DNA of 64,000 bases, from positions 1 through 64,000 of the forward strand of contig CANRAV010000003.1 in NCBI GenBank assembly GCA_947628695.1. The letters are read 5' to 3'. Position numbers and translations under genes: made by a program. Under the pieces are notes generated by a model. It did no database searches, had not been told where the DNA came from, and worked only from the letters and a program-made list of their open reading frames with translations. Position 1 is the first letter of the stretch. Each line of letters begins with the position of its first letter. Origin of the DNA: an uncultured Clostridia bacterium. GTDB taxonomy: Bacteria; Bacillota; Clostridia; Oscillospirales; CAG-382. Shown in pieces: positions 32,861 to 42,408 of the stretch.

Positions 32861-33109
32861 TCATCGGAGGGGGCGTTCGTCCTTAATCTGCTCCTTTGCC
32901 TTTTTCTCGCAGTGGTGCTTCATCAGCCCGTACAGACAGTCTTCGGGATTTTCCGCACCCGATTCCATCACCACGGGCAAATACCCCTGCGCTTTCCATA
33001 CCGCGTATTGCGGCTTCAGCGATTGCAGCAGCGCTTCGTCCTTCCCCTCCTCTCGACTCAGCCAGACAAACGCCGCCCGAATCGGTTTCTCCTTCACTTC
33101 GACCCGCAA
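32861..33109 (-). CDS. 82-residue small protein beside the recombinase
   Basis: Starts at a TTG preceded by AAGAGGTGAGAGC and runs MRVEVKEKPIRAAFVWLS through YAVWKAQGYLPVVMES to KKAKEQIKDERPLR. It is charged and soluble, with one cysteine in EDCLYGL and one in HHCEKK. It is transcribed in the same direction as the recombinase, 150 bp upstream. No family recognised. Its position and size would suit a recombination directionality factor or regulator, but that is inference only. Confidence 0.5.
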   Translation of the reverse strand: MRVEVKEKPIRAAFVWLSREEGKDEALLQSLKPQYAVWKAQGYLPVVMESGAENPEDCLYGLMKHHCEKKAKEQIKDERPLR

Positions 33110-33481
33110 GCTCTCACCTCTTTCTCTTTCATTCTTGCCATTTTTCGGAAAAATAGTCCGCTGCGATTCCTCCTGATTCTTTTTCAGAGGACGACAGTAG
33201 TTTGATTTTTGCGGAAATCTGTTTCAAGAAAAAAGAGGTGATTGTTTGATGAATACGTTAATGGGTCAATTCACCCAAACGGTAGGGGCATAACTTGGGG
33301 CGCAAGTAGGGGCATAAGTAGGGATCGATATGCCCCTACTTTTCGTTTGGAACCACGGGCCGACGTCCGCGTCAGACTTAAAAATCGGTCGGAAAACGTG
33401 GCGTGCAATTTCGTTTCCAATTTGTGCAACTTGGATTCTGGAAACGCCTCCCCTTTAGGATTCGTGATGGTAAAATGGGCT

Positions 33482-33552
33482 GGAATCGTTCTCGCTCCCG
33501 GTGGAATCGAACTCGCAAGGGGTAGAATCGAAGTTTTACTCGGCAAGAATCG
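33482..33552 (+). repeat. iteron-like array of four RGAATCG repeats
   Basis: GGAATCGTT at 33482, GGAATCGAACT at 33503, AGAATCGAAGTTTTACT at 33524 and AGAATCGAAGTTTACT at 33546. Spacing of 21, 21 and 22 bp puts them on one face of the helix. Confidence 0.55.
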
Positions 33553-33843
33553 AAGTTTACTATGGTTTTACCCCGAATTTACGACCCTCTATCATAAAAT
33601 CCTAAAAAATGACCCTCTCTTCGAAACGAACCAAATTTCGAGAGTTTTTTGTTATGACTACCGTTTTCGGACGCTCGCTTTCTTTCAAAAAATTCAGTCA
33701 AAAAGTGGGGCAGAGGAAATTCATTTTTCAAGGCTCTTTTTTTGACTGAAAAAGGCCCCTTTTCAATGACAAAGAAAATGAGGTTCTTTCCGATATGACA
33801 AGAGGGAAATCCCCCCTGCTCTCGAAATGAGGGAGCAGGCTAG

Positions 33844-33941
33844 TCATAACGAAGAGGAAATCATGCCGAAGAGAGCCTGACTTCCGAGGGGAGAGTCCCC
33901 CTCATATCGAAACGAGAGGCGGCAATCATATCGAAAGGAAC
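33844..33941 (+). repeat. degenerate TCATAxCGAA repeats
   Basis: TCATAACGAAGAGG (33844), TCATGCCGAAGAGAG (33861), TCATATCGAAACGAGAG (33902) and TCATATCGAAAGGAAC (33926), direct repeats with irregular spacing. Confidence 0.45.
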
Positions 33942-34061
33942 GCCATAAATCCAAGACAAATCCAATATGAATCCGACTGCTTTTTAAATGATTGTCATTT
34001 TTCATTTGAAAATGAGCGTGGTTTTTCTTCCCGTTAGCACATAGAACAAACAAAAGAGCAT

Positions 34062-34137
34062 TCTATCGGAACAATATCAAAATTTGTTTGACATTGTTCC
34101 GATAGATATTGATTTTATTCTTGAAATCTAGTATACT
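34062..34137 (+). promoter_or_regulatory. promoter and 14-bp inverted-repeat operator of the AAA/nuclease gene
   Basis: TCTATCGGAACAAT (34062-34075) and ATTGTTCCGATAGA (34093-34106) are perfect inverted copies with centres 31 bp apart. They lie directly upstream of TTGATT (34109-34114), a 17-bp spacer and TATACT (34132-34137). This fits a tightly controlled promoter with a dimeric regulator on two half-sites. Confidence 0.75.
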
Positions 34138-34166
34138 ATACGCAGTACATGTGAGGAGGTGCGACC

Positions 34167-36029
34167 GTGGCAAACACCATGTCCGCAAAAGAGGCCGCTG
34201 CCCTTTGGAATATCAGCGAACGCCGTATTTCGACGCTCTGCAAAGAGGGGCGCATTGCAGGGGCGAAAAAAGACGGCAGGAATTGGATCATTCCCACCGA
34301 TGCAGAAAAACCGGCAGACAAACGAGTCAAGACGGGAGCCTATCGAAAAACCGTCCGAAAAACGGCGCTACCGCTGCCGGTAGGCGTGTCCGATTATCGC
34401 TTGGCGTCCACCGAATATTATTACGTCGACAAAACCATGATGATCAAGGATTTTCTCGACGAAAAGCCGATGGTGTCCCTGTTTACCCGTCCCCGTCGGT
34501 TTGGAAAAACGCTGAATATGGATATGCTTCGCACCTTTTTTGAAAAGGCCGATGAAGACACCTCCGTATATTTCAAGGACAAAAAGATTTGGGTCTGCGG
34601 CGAGAAATACCGCGTCTGCCAGGGCAAATATCCGGTGATCTTCATCACCTTTAAGGACATCAAGTTCAACACTTGGGAAGAAACCTTTGAGGCCATACGA
34701 GACGTTTTTTCCAAAGAAGCAGCCCGCCATATCGAGCTACAAACTTCCGACAAATGCAACGAATATGAAAAGAAAGCGTTTGAAAACCTGCTTGCGGGAG
34801 ATGTGAGCGAGGTCGAGCTTTCCGGCGCACTTTTGAATCTTTCGGGAATGCTCCACAAGCATCACGGCGTCGCGCCCATTATTATCATTGACGAATACGA
34901 TATCCCGATCCAGCAAGGTTACATGAGAGGTTACTACGATAACGTGATCCTTTTTATGCGAAACCTTTTCTCCGGCGGATTGAAGGACAACAAACACCTG
35001 TCATACGGGTTCCTTACGGGCATTCTCCGCGTGGCAAAGGAAAGCATTTTCAGCGGACTGAATAATTTGACCATTCACTCCGTGCTGGATAACAAGTATA
35101 GTTCCTATTTTGGGTTCACCTCCGAGGAGGTCAAGGAAATGGCGGCATATTACGGCGTTTCCGACAAATACGAGGAGCTATGCGAGTGGTACGACGGCTA
35201 TCGTTTCGGCAAGACCGAGATCTTCAATCCATGGTCGGTGATCAACTATTTCAACAACGAATGTGAGCCGCGCGCCTTTTGGCAGTCCACCGGCAGCAAC
35301 GACATCATCGGCGAGGTCATCGCGGAGGCGGACCGGGAAATCTACGAAAGGCTGACCTCTCTTGTCAACGGGGAATCTTTTACGACCTATATTGACACGG
35401 GCGTGATTTACCCGCAGATCAAAAACGATCCGTCCACAATTTACAGTTTCCTGCTGGTGGCGGGTTACCTGAAAGTGCTGAAAACCACGCCATCGTTCAA
35501 CGGAGATTTTATGTGCGAGGTGGCGCTGCCGAACAAGGAAATCGCCCTTGTCTACCACAAGGAAATTTTGCAGAAGCTGAACGACATCATTCCGCAGCCC
35601 GTCGCCATATCCATTCAGGAAGCGATCTTCTCCGGCGATCAGGACAGGCTAAAAGATCTGATCCAAACGCTGCTGACCCAGTCGGTCAGCGCCTTTGACA
35701 CAGCGGGCGAAAATTTCTATCACGGCTTCATGCTCGGCCTTTGTGCCTTGCTTGGCGGGGCGTTTGTCTCTTCTAATCGGGAGTCCGGCGACGGCAGATA
35801 TGACATTCAGCTACGGCCCACAAAGAAAAACCTGCCCGGCATTATAATTGAGCTGAAAGCCGCCAAAAAATGCTCGGACGCGGAGCTGAAACGCCTGTCA
35901 GAAGCCGCGCTGCAGCAGATTATCGACAAAAAATATGACACCGAACTCACCATCGCAGGCGTCAAAACCGTATATAAATACGGCGTCGCGTTCAGCGGAA
36001 AACGGGTCGCGGTGACAATGGGACAGTAA
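34167..36029 (+). CDS. AAA-ATPase-like / PD-(D/E)XK nuclease protein with N-terminal HTH
   Basis: 620 residues starting at a GTG preceded by GAGGAGGTGCGACC. Residues 1-55 form a MerR/excisionase-like helix-turn-helix (SAKEAAALWNISERRISTLCKEGRI...NWIIP). An AAA-ATPase_like domain (about 70-350) has the P-loop variant TRPRRFGKTLNMDML, the Walker B strand PIIIIDEYDIP and EWYDGYRFG. The C-terminus (about 530-600) has the nuclease core GRYDIQLRPTKK...IIIELKAAK. AAA-ATPase_like/DUF1703 proteins are widespread and poorly understood, some linked to mobile elements. The HTH fusion suggests it may bind its own inverted-repeat operator. Location in the element points to defence or element maintenance. 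Confidence 0.8.
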   Translation: MANTMSAKEAAALWNISERRISTLCKEGRIAGAKKDGRNWIIPTDAEKPADKRVKTGAYRKTVRKTALPLPVGVSDYRLASTEYYYVDKTMMIKDFLDEKPMVSLFTRPRRFGKTLNMDMLRTFFEKADEDTSVYFKDKKIWVCGEKYRVCQGKYPVIFITFKDIKFNTWEETFEAIRDVFSKEAARHIELQTSDKCNEYEKKAFENLLAGDVSEVELSGALLNLSGMLHKHHGVAPIIIIDEYDIPIQQGYMRGYYDNVILFMRNLFSGGLKDNKHLSYGFLTGILRVAKESIFSGLNNLTIHSVLDNKYSSYFGFTSEEVKEMAAYYGVSDKYEELCEWYDGYRFGKTEIFNPWSVINYFNNECEPRAFWQSTGSNDIIGEVIAEADREIYERLTSLVNGESFTTYIDTGVIYPQIKNDPSTIYSFLLVAGYLKVLKTTPSFNGDFMCEVALPNKEIALVYHKEILQKLNDIIPQPVAISIQEAIFSGDQDRLKDLIQTLLTQSVSAFDTAGENFYHGFMLGLCALLGGAFVSSNRESGDGRYDIQLRPTKKNLPGIIIELKAAKKCSDAELKRLSEAALQQIIDKKYDTELTIAGVKTVYKYGVAFSGKRVAVTMGQ

Positions 36030-36056
36030 AAATGGGATAAAATAAGGAGTGGTATT

Positions 36057-37520
36057 ATGGACAATCAAGTGCATAATCAAATAGTAAATTTTATATGGGG
36101 AATCGCAGATGACTGCCTGCGCGACGTGTATGTGCGTGGCAAGTATCGTGATGTTATCCTGCCAATGACTGTTATCCGCCGTCTGGATGCCATGCTGGAA
36201 GAGACGAAACCTGCAGTACTGGCAATGAAGAAGCAGCTTGATGCTGCAAAAATCGATAACCAGTGGCCTGCGCTGTGCAATGCAGCGGGACAGGCTTTCT
36301 GCAATGCGTCTCCCTTCCTTCTGAAGGATTTGACCAACCGCTCCAAAGCGCAGACTTTGAAGGCGGACTTTATCGCATATCTTGATGGCTTTTCTCCAAA
36401 TGTTCAGGTGATACTGGATAAATTCAAGTTCCGAAATCAGATTGACACGATGGTGGATGCGGATATTCTTGGAGCTGTGATTGAGAAGTTCACATCTTCT
36501 GATATCAATCTGAGCCCAAACCCGATATATAAAGATGCGGCGCAAACCATCCTAAAACATCCCGGCCTTGATAATCACGGCATGGGCACAATCTTTGAGG
36601 AACTGATCCGCAAGTTTAATGAGGAGAACAACGAGGAAGCCGGAGAACACTGGACGCCTCGTGATGTTGTCGAGCTCATGGCTGACCTTGTGTTTATGCC
36701 AATTGCTGACAAAATCAAAGACGCTTCCTATTCCTGCTATGATGGAGCCTGCGGTACCGGAGGTATGCTTACGGTTGCACAGGACAGGCTTCTGACGCTT
36801 GCTCACAGACGCGGCAAGGATGTCTCAATCCATCTTTTCGGACAAGAAATCAATCCGGAGACTTATGCGATCTGCACGGCTGATATGCTGCTGAAAGGTG
36901 ATGGTGAAGAAGCTGAGCATATCATGTACGGCTCTACACTTTCCGACGATCAACACGCATCCCGTCAGTTTGACTTCATGCTCTCAAATCCGCCTTACGG
37001 CAAGAGCTGGAAGACCGATGCCGAGAAGATGGGCGGCAAGAAGGAAATCCTCGATACGCGCTTCAGCACCTATCTTGAGGGTGGGGATGTCATGCCGATG
37101 ATTCCGCGTACCAGTGACGGGCAGCTTCTGTTCCTTCTGAATAATGTTGCAAAGATGAAAAAGGACACAGAGCTCGGCAGTCGTATCGCTGAGGTACATA
37201 ATGGCTCGTCAATTTTTACAGGCGATGCTGGAAGTGGTGAGAGCAATGCACGCCGCTATCCGATTGAAAACGATCTGGTAGAGGCCATAATCGCTGTACC
37301 TGAGAATATGTTCTACAACACGGGCATAGGTACATTCATTTGGATTCTTTCAAACAAGAAGGAAGAACGTCGCAAGGGTAAGATCCAGCTAATTGATGCC
37401 ACGGCAATGAAATCACCGCTTCGCAAGAACATGGGTAAAAAAACTGCGAGTTTACACCTGAAATCCGTAAAGAGATCGTTCGACTTTTCCTTGAAATGGA
37501 AGAAAACGATGTCAGTATGA
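36057..37520 (+). CDS. hsdM: type I restriction-modification methyltransferase HsdM, frameshifted near the end
   Basis: 487 residues in this frame. An N-terminal helical HsdM_N region (about 1-165) precedes the adenine N6-methyltransferase domain with motif I DGACGTGGML (about 228-237) and motif IV SNPPYGKSW (about 309). The protein would methylate the adenine of the target chosen by HsdS. The last 26 residues (TASLHLKSVKRSF...) are out of frame: a run of seven A's (37437-37443) where eight are needed for KKNCEFTPEIRKEIV. ATG preceded by AAGGAGTGGTATT. Confidence 0.88.
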   Translation: MDNQVHNQIVNFIWGIADDCLRDVYVRGKYRDVILPMTVIRRLDAMLEETKPAVLAMKKQLDAAKIDNQWPALCNAAGQAFCNASPFLLKDLTNRSKAQTLKADFIAYLDGFSPNVQVILDKFKFRNQIDTMVDADILGAVIEKFTSSDINLSPNPIYKDAAQTILKHPGLDNHGMGTIFEELIRKFNEENNEEAGEHWTPRDVVELMADLVFMPIADKIKDASYSCYDGACGTGGMLTVAQDRLLTLAHRRGKDVSIHLFGQEINPETYAICTADMLLKGDGEEAEHIMYGSTLSDDQHASRQFDFMLSNPPYGKSWKTDAEKMGGKKEILDTRFSTYLEGGDVMPMIPRTSDGQLLFLLNNVAKMKKDTELGSRIAEVHNGSSIFTGDAGSGESNARRYPIENDLVEAIIAVPENMFYNTGIGTFIWILSNKKEERRKGKIQLIDATAMKSPLRKNMGKKTASLHLKSVKRSFDFSLKWKKTMSV

Positions 37521-38062
37521 TCTTTGACAATGATGAGTTTGCTTATTGGACAATTACAGTTGAGAGGCCGCTTCGATTGCGCGTATATCCTGAAAGAGAG
37601 ATTCCGGCTGATACATTTAAAAAGGCTGATGAACTCGCGACTGTCAAAAAGGCAATTGCATCTGTTCCGGCTGGCACTCCGCTTGATGACTGGACAGCCT
37701 TTGCCGCTGCGACAAAACTAAAGAAAGGACAACTAAATAAGATTCGCCCGCTTATCACAGAGAAAGATCCGACAGCTCAACCTATTGAAGGTGAAGCAGA
37801 TGCCGATCTGCGCGATACGGAAAACGTGCCATTCACATATGAAGGTGGAATCGATGCATTCATGAAGAATGAAGTGTTGACATATGCATCGGAAGCTTGG
37901 GTAGACGAGAAGAAGACTCAGATTGGTTATGAGATAAGTTTTACGAAGTATTTTTACAAGCCTGTAGAGATGCGCGACATGAATGAGATTATTTCTGCAC
38001 TGAACACCCTTGAAAATGAAGCTGCTGGAATGGTTGCAGAAATTGTGGGAGGCGCAGAATGA
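37496..38062 (+). pseudogene. hsdM: HsdM C-terminal fragment in the shifted frame
   Basis: The correct continuation starts near 37444 (NCEFTPEIRKEIVRLFLE) and an ATG at 37496 could start a 188-residue piece, MEENDVSMIFDNDEFAYWTITVERPLRLRVYPE, matching the normal HsdM C-terminus, including GYEISFTKYFYKPV. Ends in a TGA that overlaps hsdS by 4 bp. A separate C-terminal peptide would lack the catalytic motifs. Whether the two pieces complement, or one base is missing in the read, is open. Confidence 0.8.
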
Positions 38063-39411
38063 ACAAATACTCAAGTTATGTAGAAAGCCCTTTGCCGTGG
38101 CTCCCTCATATACCGTCGCATTGGGAGCTGGTAAGGAATAAGAATATTTTTACAGAAACCAAAGATACAGTCGGGAGTGATTCAGAAAACTATGTATTAC
38201 TCTCGCTAACGCTGAAAGGAATAATTCCGAGAGATGTTGCTTCTGGGAAGGGCAAATTCCCGAAAGATTTTGATGCCTATAAAGTTGTTCGACAAGGCGA
38301 TATGGCGTTTTGCTTATTTGATATAGATGAGACTCCGCGAACGGTTGGTTTGTCTGCGTATGACGGTATGCTGACGGGTGCATATACTATTTTCCATATT
38401 GATAACGTCAATCCTCGATATGCGTACTATTATTATCTTGCTCTTGACAATGTGAAGGCAATGAAACCGCTATATAGCGGCTTGAGAAAAACCATAAATG
38501 TCAATACATTTTTGGACACAAAGTTCCCAATGCCGCCACGAGGAGAACAAGATCAGATTGTAAGATTCCTCGATTGGAAAGTATCTAAAGCCAATGCGCT
38601 AATTAATATTAAGAAGAAGGAAATTAAGAGTATTGAGTCACTCAAGCATTCTGCGGTTAGCGACGCCGTAACGCATGGACTAACTGTGGATATACCTATG
38701 AAATACAGCGGTGTCAGATGGCTTGGTGATATCCCGGCACATTGGACTACTATTAAGTTACGCCAGCTTTTAAGTCCTGTAAGCGAAAAGAACCATCCAG
38801 AGCTCCCGCTTCTGTCTGTGGTCAGAGAGCAGGGTGTCATTGTACGCGATGTCGATGATAAGGAAGCAAACCACAATTACATACCAGATGATTTGAGTGG
38901 CTATAAGATGGTCAAAAAAGGTCAATTTGCCATGAACAAAATGAAAGCATGGCAAGGGTCATATGGCATCTCGGATTACACAGGCATTGTAAGCCCTGCG
39001 TATTTTATCTTTGATGTGGCATTTGATAACCTTGAATATTTCCACTATGCCATCAGGAGCAAAGTGTATGTGAATTTTTTTGCACAGGCCTCGGACGGTA
39101 TACGTGTAGGACAATGGGATCTCCAAATGGACAAGATGAAGGAAATTCCATTTATTGTTCCGCCTGCGGATGAACAAATTGCAATCGTGGAACATATAAA
39201 AAAGACTCTTCCAAAGTATGACGAAGCGATTGAAAAGTTAAAAGCAGAGGTGGCGGTACTTGAAGAGTACAAAGCCAAGCTGATCGCCGATGTTGTTACC
39301 GGTAAAGTAGATGTCCGGAATGAAGCAATACCGGATTATGAGTTTGTAGATGAAGAGACTGATTCCGAGGATGATGGAGAAGGCGATGAAATTGAGGAAC
39401 AGGAGGATTGA
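38059..39411 (+). CDS. hsdS: type I restriction specificity subunit HsdS
   Basis: 450 residues with two target-recognition domains. Each ends in the conserved helical spacer motif: PPRGEQDQIVRFLDWKVSKANALI near 160 and PPADEQIAIVEHIKKTLPKYDEAI near 380. TRD1 opens WLPHIPSHWELV and TRD2 opens WLGDIPAHWTTI, a shared pattern from internal duplication. It determines the DNA target. ATG overlaps the hsdM fragment stop. A long acidic tail follows the last helix. Confidence 0.92.
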   Translation: MNKYSSYVESPLPWLPHIPSHWELVRNKNIFTETKDTVGSDSENYVLLSLTLKGIIPRDVASGKGKFPKDFDAYKVVRQGDMAFCLFDIDETPRTVGLSAYDGMLTGAYTIFHIDNVNPRYAYYYYLALDNVKAMKPLYSGLRKTINVNTFLDTKFPMPPRGEQDQIVRFLDWKVSKANALINIKKKEIKSIESLKHSAVSDAVTHGLTVDIPMKYSGVRWLGDIPAHWTTIKLRQLLSPVSEKNHPELPLLSVVREQGVIVRDVDDKEANHNYIPDDLSGYKMVKKGQFAMNKMKAWQGSYGISDYTGIVSPAYFIFDVAFDNLEYFHYAIRSKVYVNFFAQASDGIRVGQWDLQMDKMKEIPFIVPPADEQIAIVEHIKKTLPKYDEAIEKLKAEVAVLEEYKAKLIADVVTGKVDVRNEAIPDYEFVDEETDSEDDGEGDEIEEQED

Positions 39412-39413
39412 CA

Positions 39414-42332
39414 ATGGCTTTTACCAACACAAAGGAAAGCGGCCTTGAATCCTTAATCGTGAAGTGGCTGGTTGAGCAGAACGGGTACGAGGAAGGAACA
39501 AACGCCGACTATAACAAAGAATATGCTGTCGACGAGACGCGCCTTTTCCGGTTCCTGCAGGACACGCAGCCGAAGGAAATGGACAAGCTGGGCGTGTTCA
39601 CTTCTGATACGAAAAAGCGGCAGTTCCTAAACCGCTTGTCCGGAGAGATCGCCAAGCGCGGCATTATCGATGTACTGCGCAACGGCGTGAAGGTTTATCC
39701 GGCAGACCTCATCATGTTCTACCTGACGCCTACCGAGAATAACGAGCAGGCCAGAATCATGTATGAGAAGAATATCTTCAGCGTGACACGGCAACTGCGT
39801 TATTCACAGGATGCCGGGAAACTGGCTCTGGATGTTTGCCTGTTCATCAACGGCCTTCTGATTATCACAATGGAGCTGAAGAATCAGCTCACAAAGCAGA
39901 ACACGGAAAACGCTGTCCGCCAGTACAAGGAAGACCGCGATCCGCATGATCTCCTGTTCTCATTCAAGCGCTGCATGGTTCATTTTGCCGTAGATGATGC
40001 CACGATTCAGTTCTGCACGAAACTTGCTGGTAAGGATAGCTGGTTCCTGCCGTTCAATAAAGGCTATAACGACGGCGCAGGAAATCCGCCGAATCCGGAT
40101 GGCCTTATGACAGACTACCTTTGGAAGGACATCCTTACCAAGAGAAAACTGTCTCGCATTATAGAAAATTACACGCAGGTCATCGAAGAGGTGGACGAGG
40201 ATACCAAGAAGAAGTCCATCAAACAGATCTGGCCTCGTTATCATCAGCTCGATTGCGTGGAGAAGCTGCTGGCCGATGTGCAGGAGAATGGCGTCGGCAA
40301 ACGCTATCTGATCCAGCATAGCGCCGGAAGCGGCAAGTCAAACTCTATCGCATGGCTGGCGCATCAGCTGATTGGGCTTGAAAAAGACGGCCACCCGATG
40401 ATCGATTCTGTCCTTGTGGTTACTGACCGCCGTATTCTGGATATGCAGATCCGCAATACTATCAAGCAGTTCATGCAGGTCAAAAACACCGTTACATGGG
40501 CAGAGCATTCAGACGATCTACGCAAGGCTATACAGGACGGCAAGCGCATCATTATATCTACGATTGAAAAGTTCCCGTACATTATCTCTGAGATTGGACA
40601 GGAACATAAGAACAATAAGTTTGCAATCATCATCGATGAGGCACACTCTGGACAGAGCTGGCGCAACTCCGCAAATATGAATTTGGCACTTTCCGGTCTT
40701 GCCACAGACGATGAGGCAGATAATGAGGACAAGATCAATGCCATGATAGAGGGTCGCAAGCTCGTCTCTTCAGCCAGCTACTTTGCCTTCACTGCCACGC
40801 CGAAGAACAAGACCGAGGAGATGTTCGGTGTTGCCTATGAGGAGGATGGTGAAATCAAACATCGCCCATTCCATGTATATACGATGAAGCAGGCCATTCA
40901 GGAAGGTTTCATTCTTGATGTGCTGCGGAACTATACAACCATCGACAGCTGGTACAAGATCATGAAAACGGTCGAGGACGATCCAATGTTTGACAAGAAG
41001 CGTGCGCAGAAGAAGTTGCGTGCCTTTGTCGAAGGCAATCCGGACGTCATCGCAAAGAAAGCCGCCATGATGGTGGAGCATTTCCATGAGCAGGTCATAG
41101 CCAAGAAAAAGATCGGTGGCAAAGCTCGTGCGATGGTAGTCACCGCAAGCATTCCGAGATGTATCGAATACTATTATGCAATCAATAAGTGCCTCGCTGA
41201 TAGGCATAGTCCTTATAAGACCATCGTGGCCTTTTCCGGCGAGCATAAGTATAACGGTCAGGAACCGGCATTGACGTCGGCTGCTATGAATGGATTCCCG
41301 GATGCCAAGATTCCGAAGGAGTTCAAAAAAGATCCGTATAGGATACTTATCGTTGCTGACATGTTCCAGACTGGCTTTGACGAGCCACTGCTGCAGACAA
41401 TGTATGTGGACAAGCCACTTTATGATATTGCTGCGGTACAGACACTTTCCCGTTTGAACAGAGCGCATCCCGGCAAGGATGAAGTATATGTTTTGGACTT
41501 TGCAAACAAAACTTCTGTGATTGAAGAGGCGTTCTCGAAGTTCTACAGAACAACGATTCTTTCCGGAGAAACCGATCCCAACAAGCTGTACGACTTGATT
41601 ACCATTATGGCGGAGTATCAGGTCTACGATGACAGTGATGTTGAAAAGCTGGTAGATCTTTTCCTGAGTGGCGCTGAACGTGACCGCCTCGATCCGATTA
41701 TGGACGCCTGCGCAGCTGTATATAAACAGCTCGAACTGGACGATCAGATTAAGTTCAAGAGTGCTGCTAAGTCGTTCGTGCGTACATACGGTTTCCTTGG
41801 TGCAATTCTTCCTTACGGAAATGTTGAATGGGAAAAGCTGTCGATCTTCCTGAACTTGCTGATACTGAAACTCCCATTGCCGCGTGACGATGATCTTTCG
41901 GAAGGTATTCTTCAAACCATTGACCTGAGCAGCTATCGCAATGAGGCGCAGGAGGCTATTGCAATCAAACTGGAAGATGCCGATACAGAGATCGCGCCAG
42001 TACCCGCAGGCAAGGTCGGCCATATCGTTGAGCCGGAAATGGACCTGCTTTCCAAGATCATCATGGACTTCAACGACATGTTCGGAAATATAAACTGGAA
42101 CGATGCAGACAATGTGCAGCGTCAGATTCTGGCCATCCCGGAGATGGTGTCAAAGGATAAGAAGTATCAGAACGCCATGAAGAATTCGGATGAGCAGGAA
42201 GCTCGGACCGAAAGTGAAAGAGCACTACAGCAGGTTATCTTCTCTATTATGGCGGACAATATGGAGCTATTCAAACAGTTCCAAGACAATCCGTCGTTCA
42301 AGAAGTGGTTGTCTGATTGGTACTTCATTTGA
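39414..42332 (+). CDS. hsdR: type I restriction endonuclease subunit HsdR
   Basis: 972 residues. An HsdR N-terminal nuclease domain has the core LALDVCLFINGLLIITMELKN near residues 137-157. A superfamily-2 translocase follows with Walker A HSAGSGKSNSI (about 300), the TDRRILDMQ segment and the DEAHSGQSW box (about 407), then MFQTGFDEPLLQTMYVDKPL. It cuts unmodified DNA after ATP-driven translocation. The ATG at 39414 has AGGAGG 7 bp upstream; the TTG two codons earlier overlaps the hsdS stop. Intact, unlike hsdM. Confidence 0.93.
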   Translation: MAFTNTKESGLESLIVKWLVEQNGYEEGTNADYNKEYAVDETRLFRFLQDTQPKEMDKLGVFTSDTKKRQFLNRLSGEIAKRGIIDVLRNGVKVYPADLIMFYLTPTENNEQARIMYEKNIFSVTRQLRYSQDAGKLALDVCLFINGLLIITMELKNQLTKQNTENAVRQYKEDRDPHDLLFSFKRCMVHFAVDDATIQFCTKLAGKDSWFLPFNKGYNDGAGNPPNPDGLMTDYLWKDILTKRKLSRIIENYTQVIEEVDEDTKKKSIKQIWPRYHQLDCVEKLLADVQENGVGKRYLIQHSAGSGKSNSIAWLAHQLIGLEKDGHPMIDSVLVVTDRRILDMQIRNTIKQFMQVKNTVTWAEHSDDLRKAIQDGKRIIISTIEKFPYIISEIGQEHKNNKFAIIIDEAHSGQSWRNSANMNLALSGLATDDEADNEDKINAMIEGRKLVSSASYFAFTATPKNKTEEMFGVAYEEDGEIKHRPFHVYTMKQAIQEGFILDVLRNYTTIDSWYKIMKTVEDDPMFDKKRAQKKLRAFVEGNPDVIAKKAAMMVEHFHEQVIAKKKIGGKARAMVVTASIPRCIEYYYAINKCLADRHSPYKTIVAFSGEHKYNGQEPALTSAAMNGFPDAKIPKEFKKDPYRILIVADMFQTGFDEPLLQTMYVDKPLYDIAAVQTLSRLNRAHPGKDEVYVLDFANKTSVIEEAFSKFYRTTILSGETDPNKLYDLITIMAEYQVYDDSDVEKLVDLFLSGAERDRLDPIMDACAAVYKQLELDDQIKFKSAAKSFVRTYGFLGAILPYGNVEWEKLSIFLNLLILKLPLPRDDDLSEGILQTIDLSSYRNEAQEAIAIKLEDADTEIAPVPAGKVGHIVEPEMDLLSKIIMDFNDMFGNINWNDADNVQRQILAIPEMVSKDKKYQNAMKNSDEQEARTESERALQQVIFSIMADNMELFKQFQDNPSFKKWLSDWYFI

Positions 42333-42408
42333 CTTACAACAAGGAAGGAAAACCTTACGAAAGCTTATAAAAAACAAAATGCCAATTTGTATTTATAGGA
42401 GAATAAAC

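Larger units (their letters stand above)
33110..34061. other. about 1-kb non-coding region of the element
   Basis: No convincing gene: frames over 33242-33745 (plus) and 33271-33546 (minus) lack ribosome sites and family resemblance. It contains a hairpin AGTAGGGGCATA/TATGCCCCTACT (33305-33340, then T-rich), a smaller hairpin near 33617-33648 and the two repeat arrays listed next. It may hold replication, transfer or regulatory sites. Confidence 0.5.

Noticed and set aside
33242..33745. 167-codon frame in the element's non-coding region
   Set aside because: It starts without a ribosome site, crosses a palindrome and the RGAATCG array, and has no recognisable domain; low-complexity translation.
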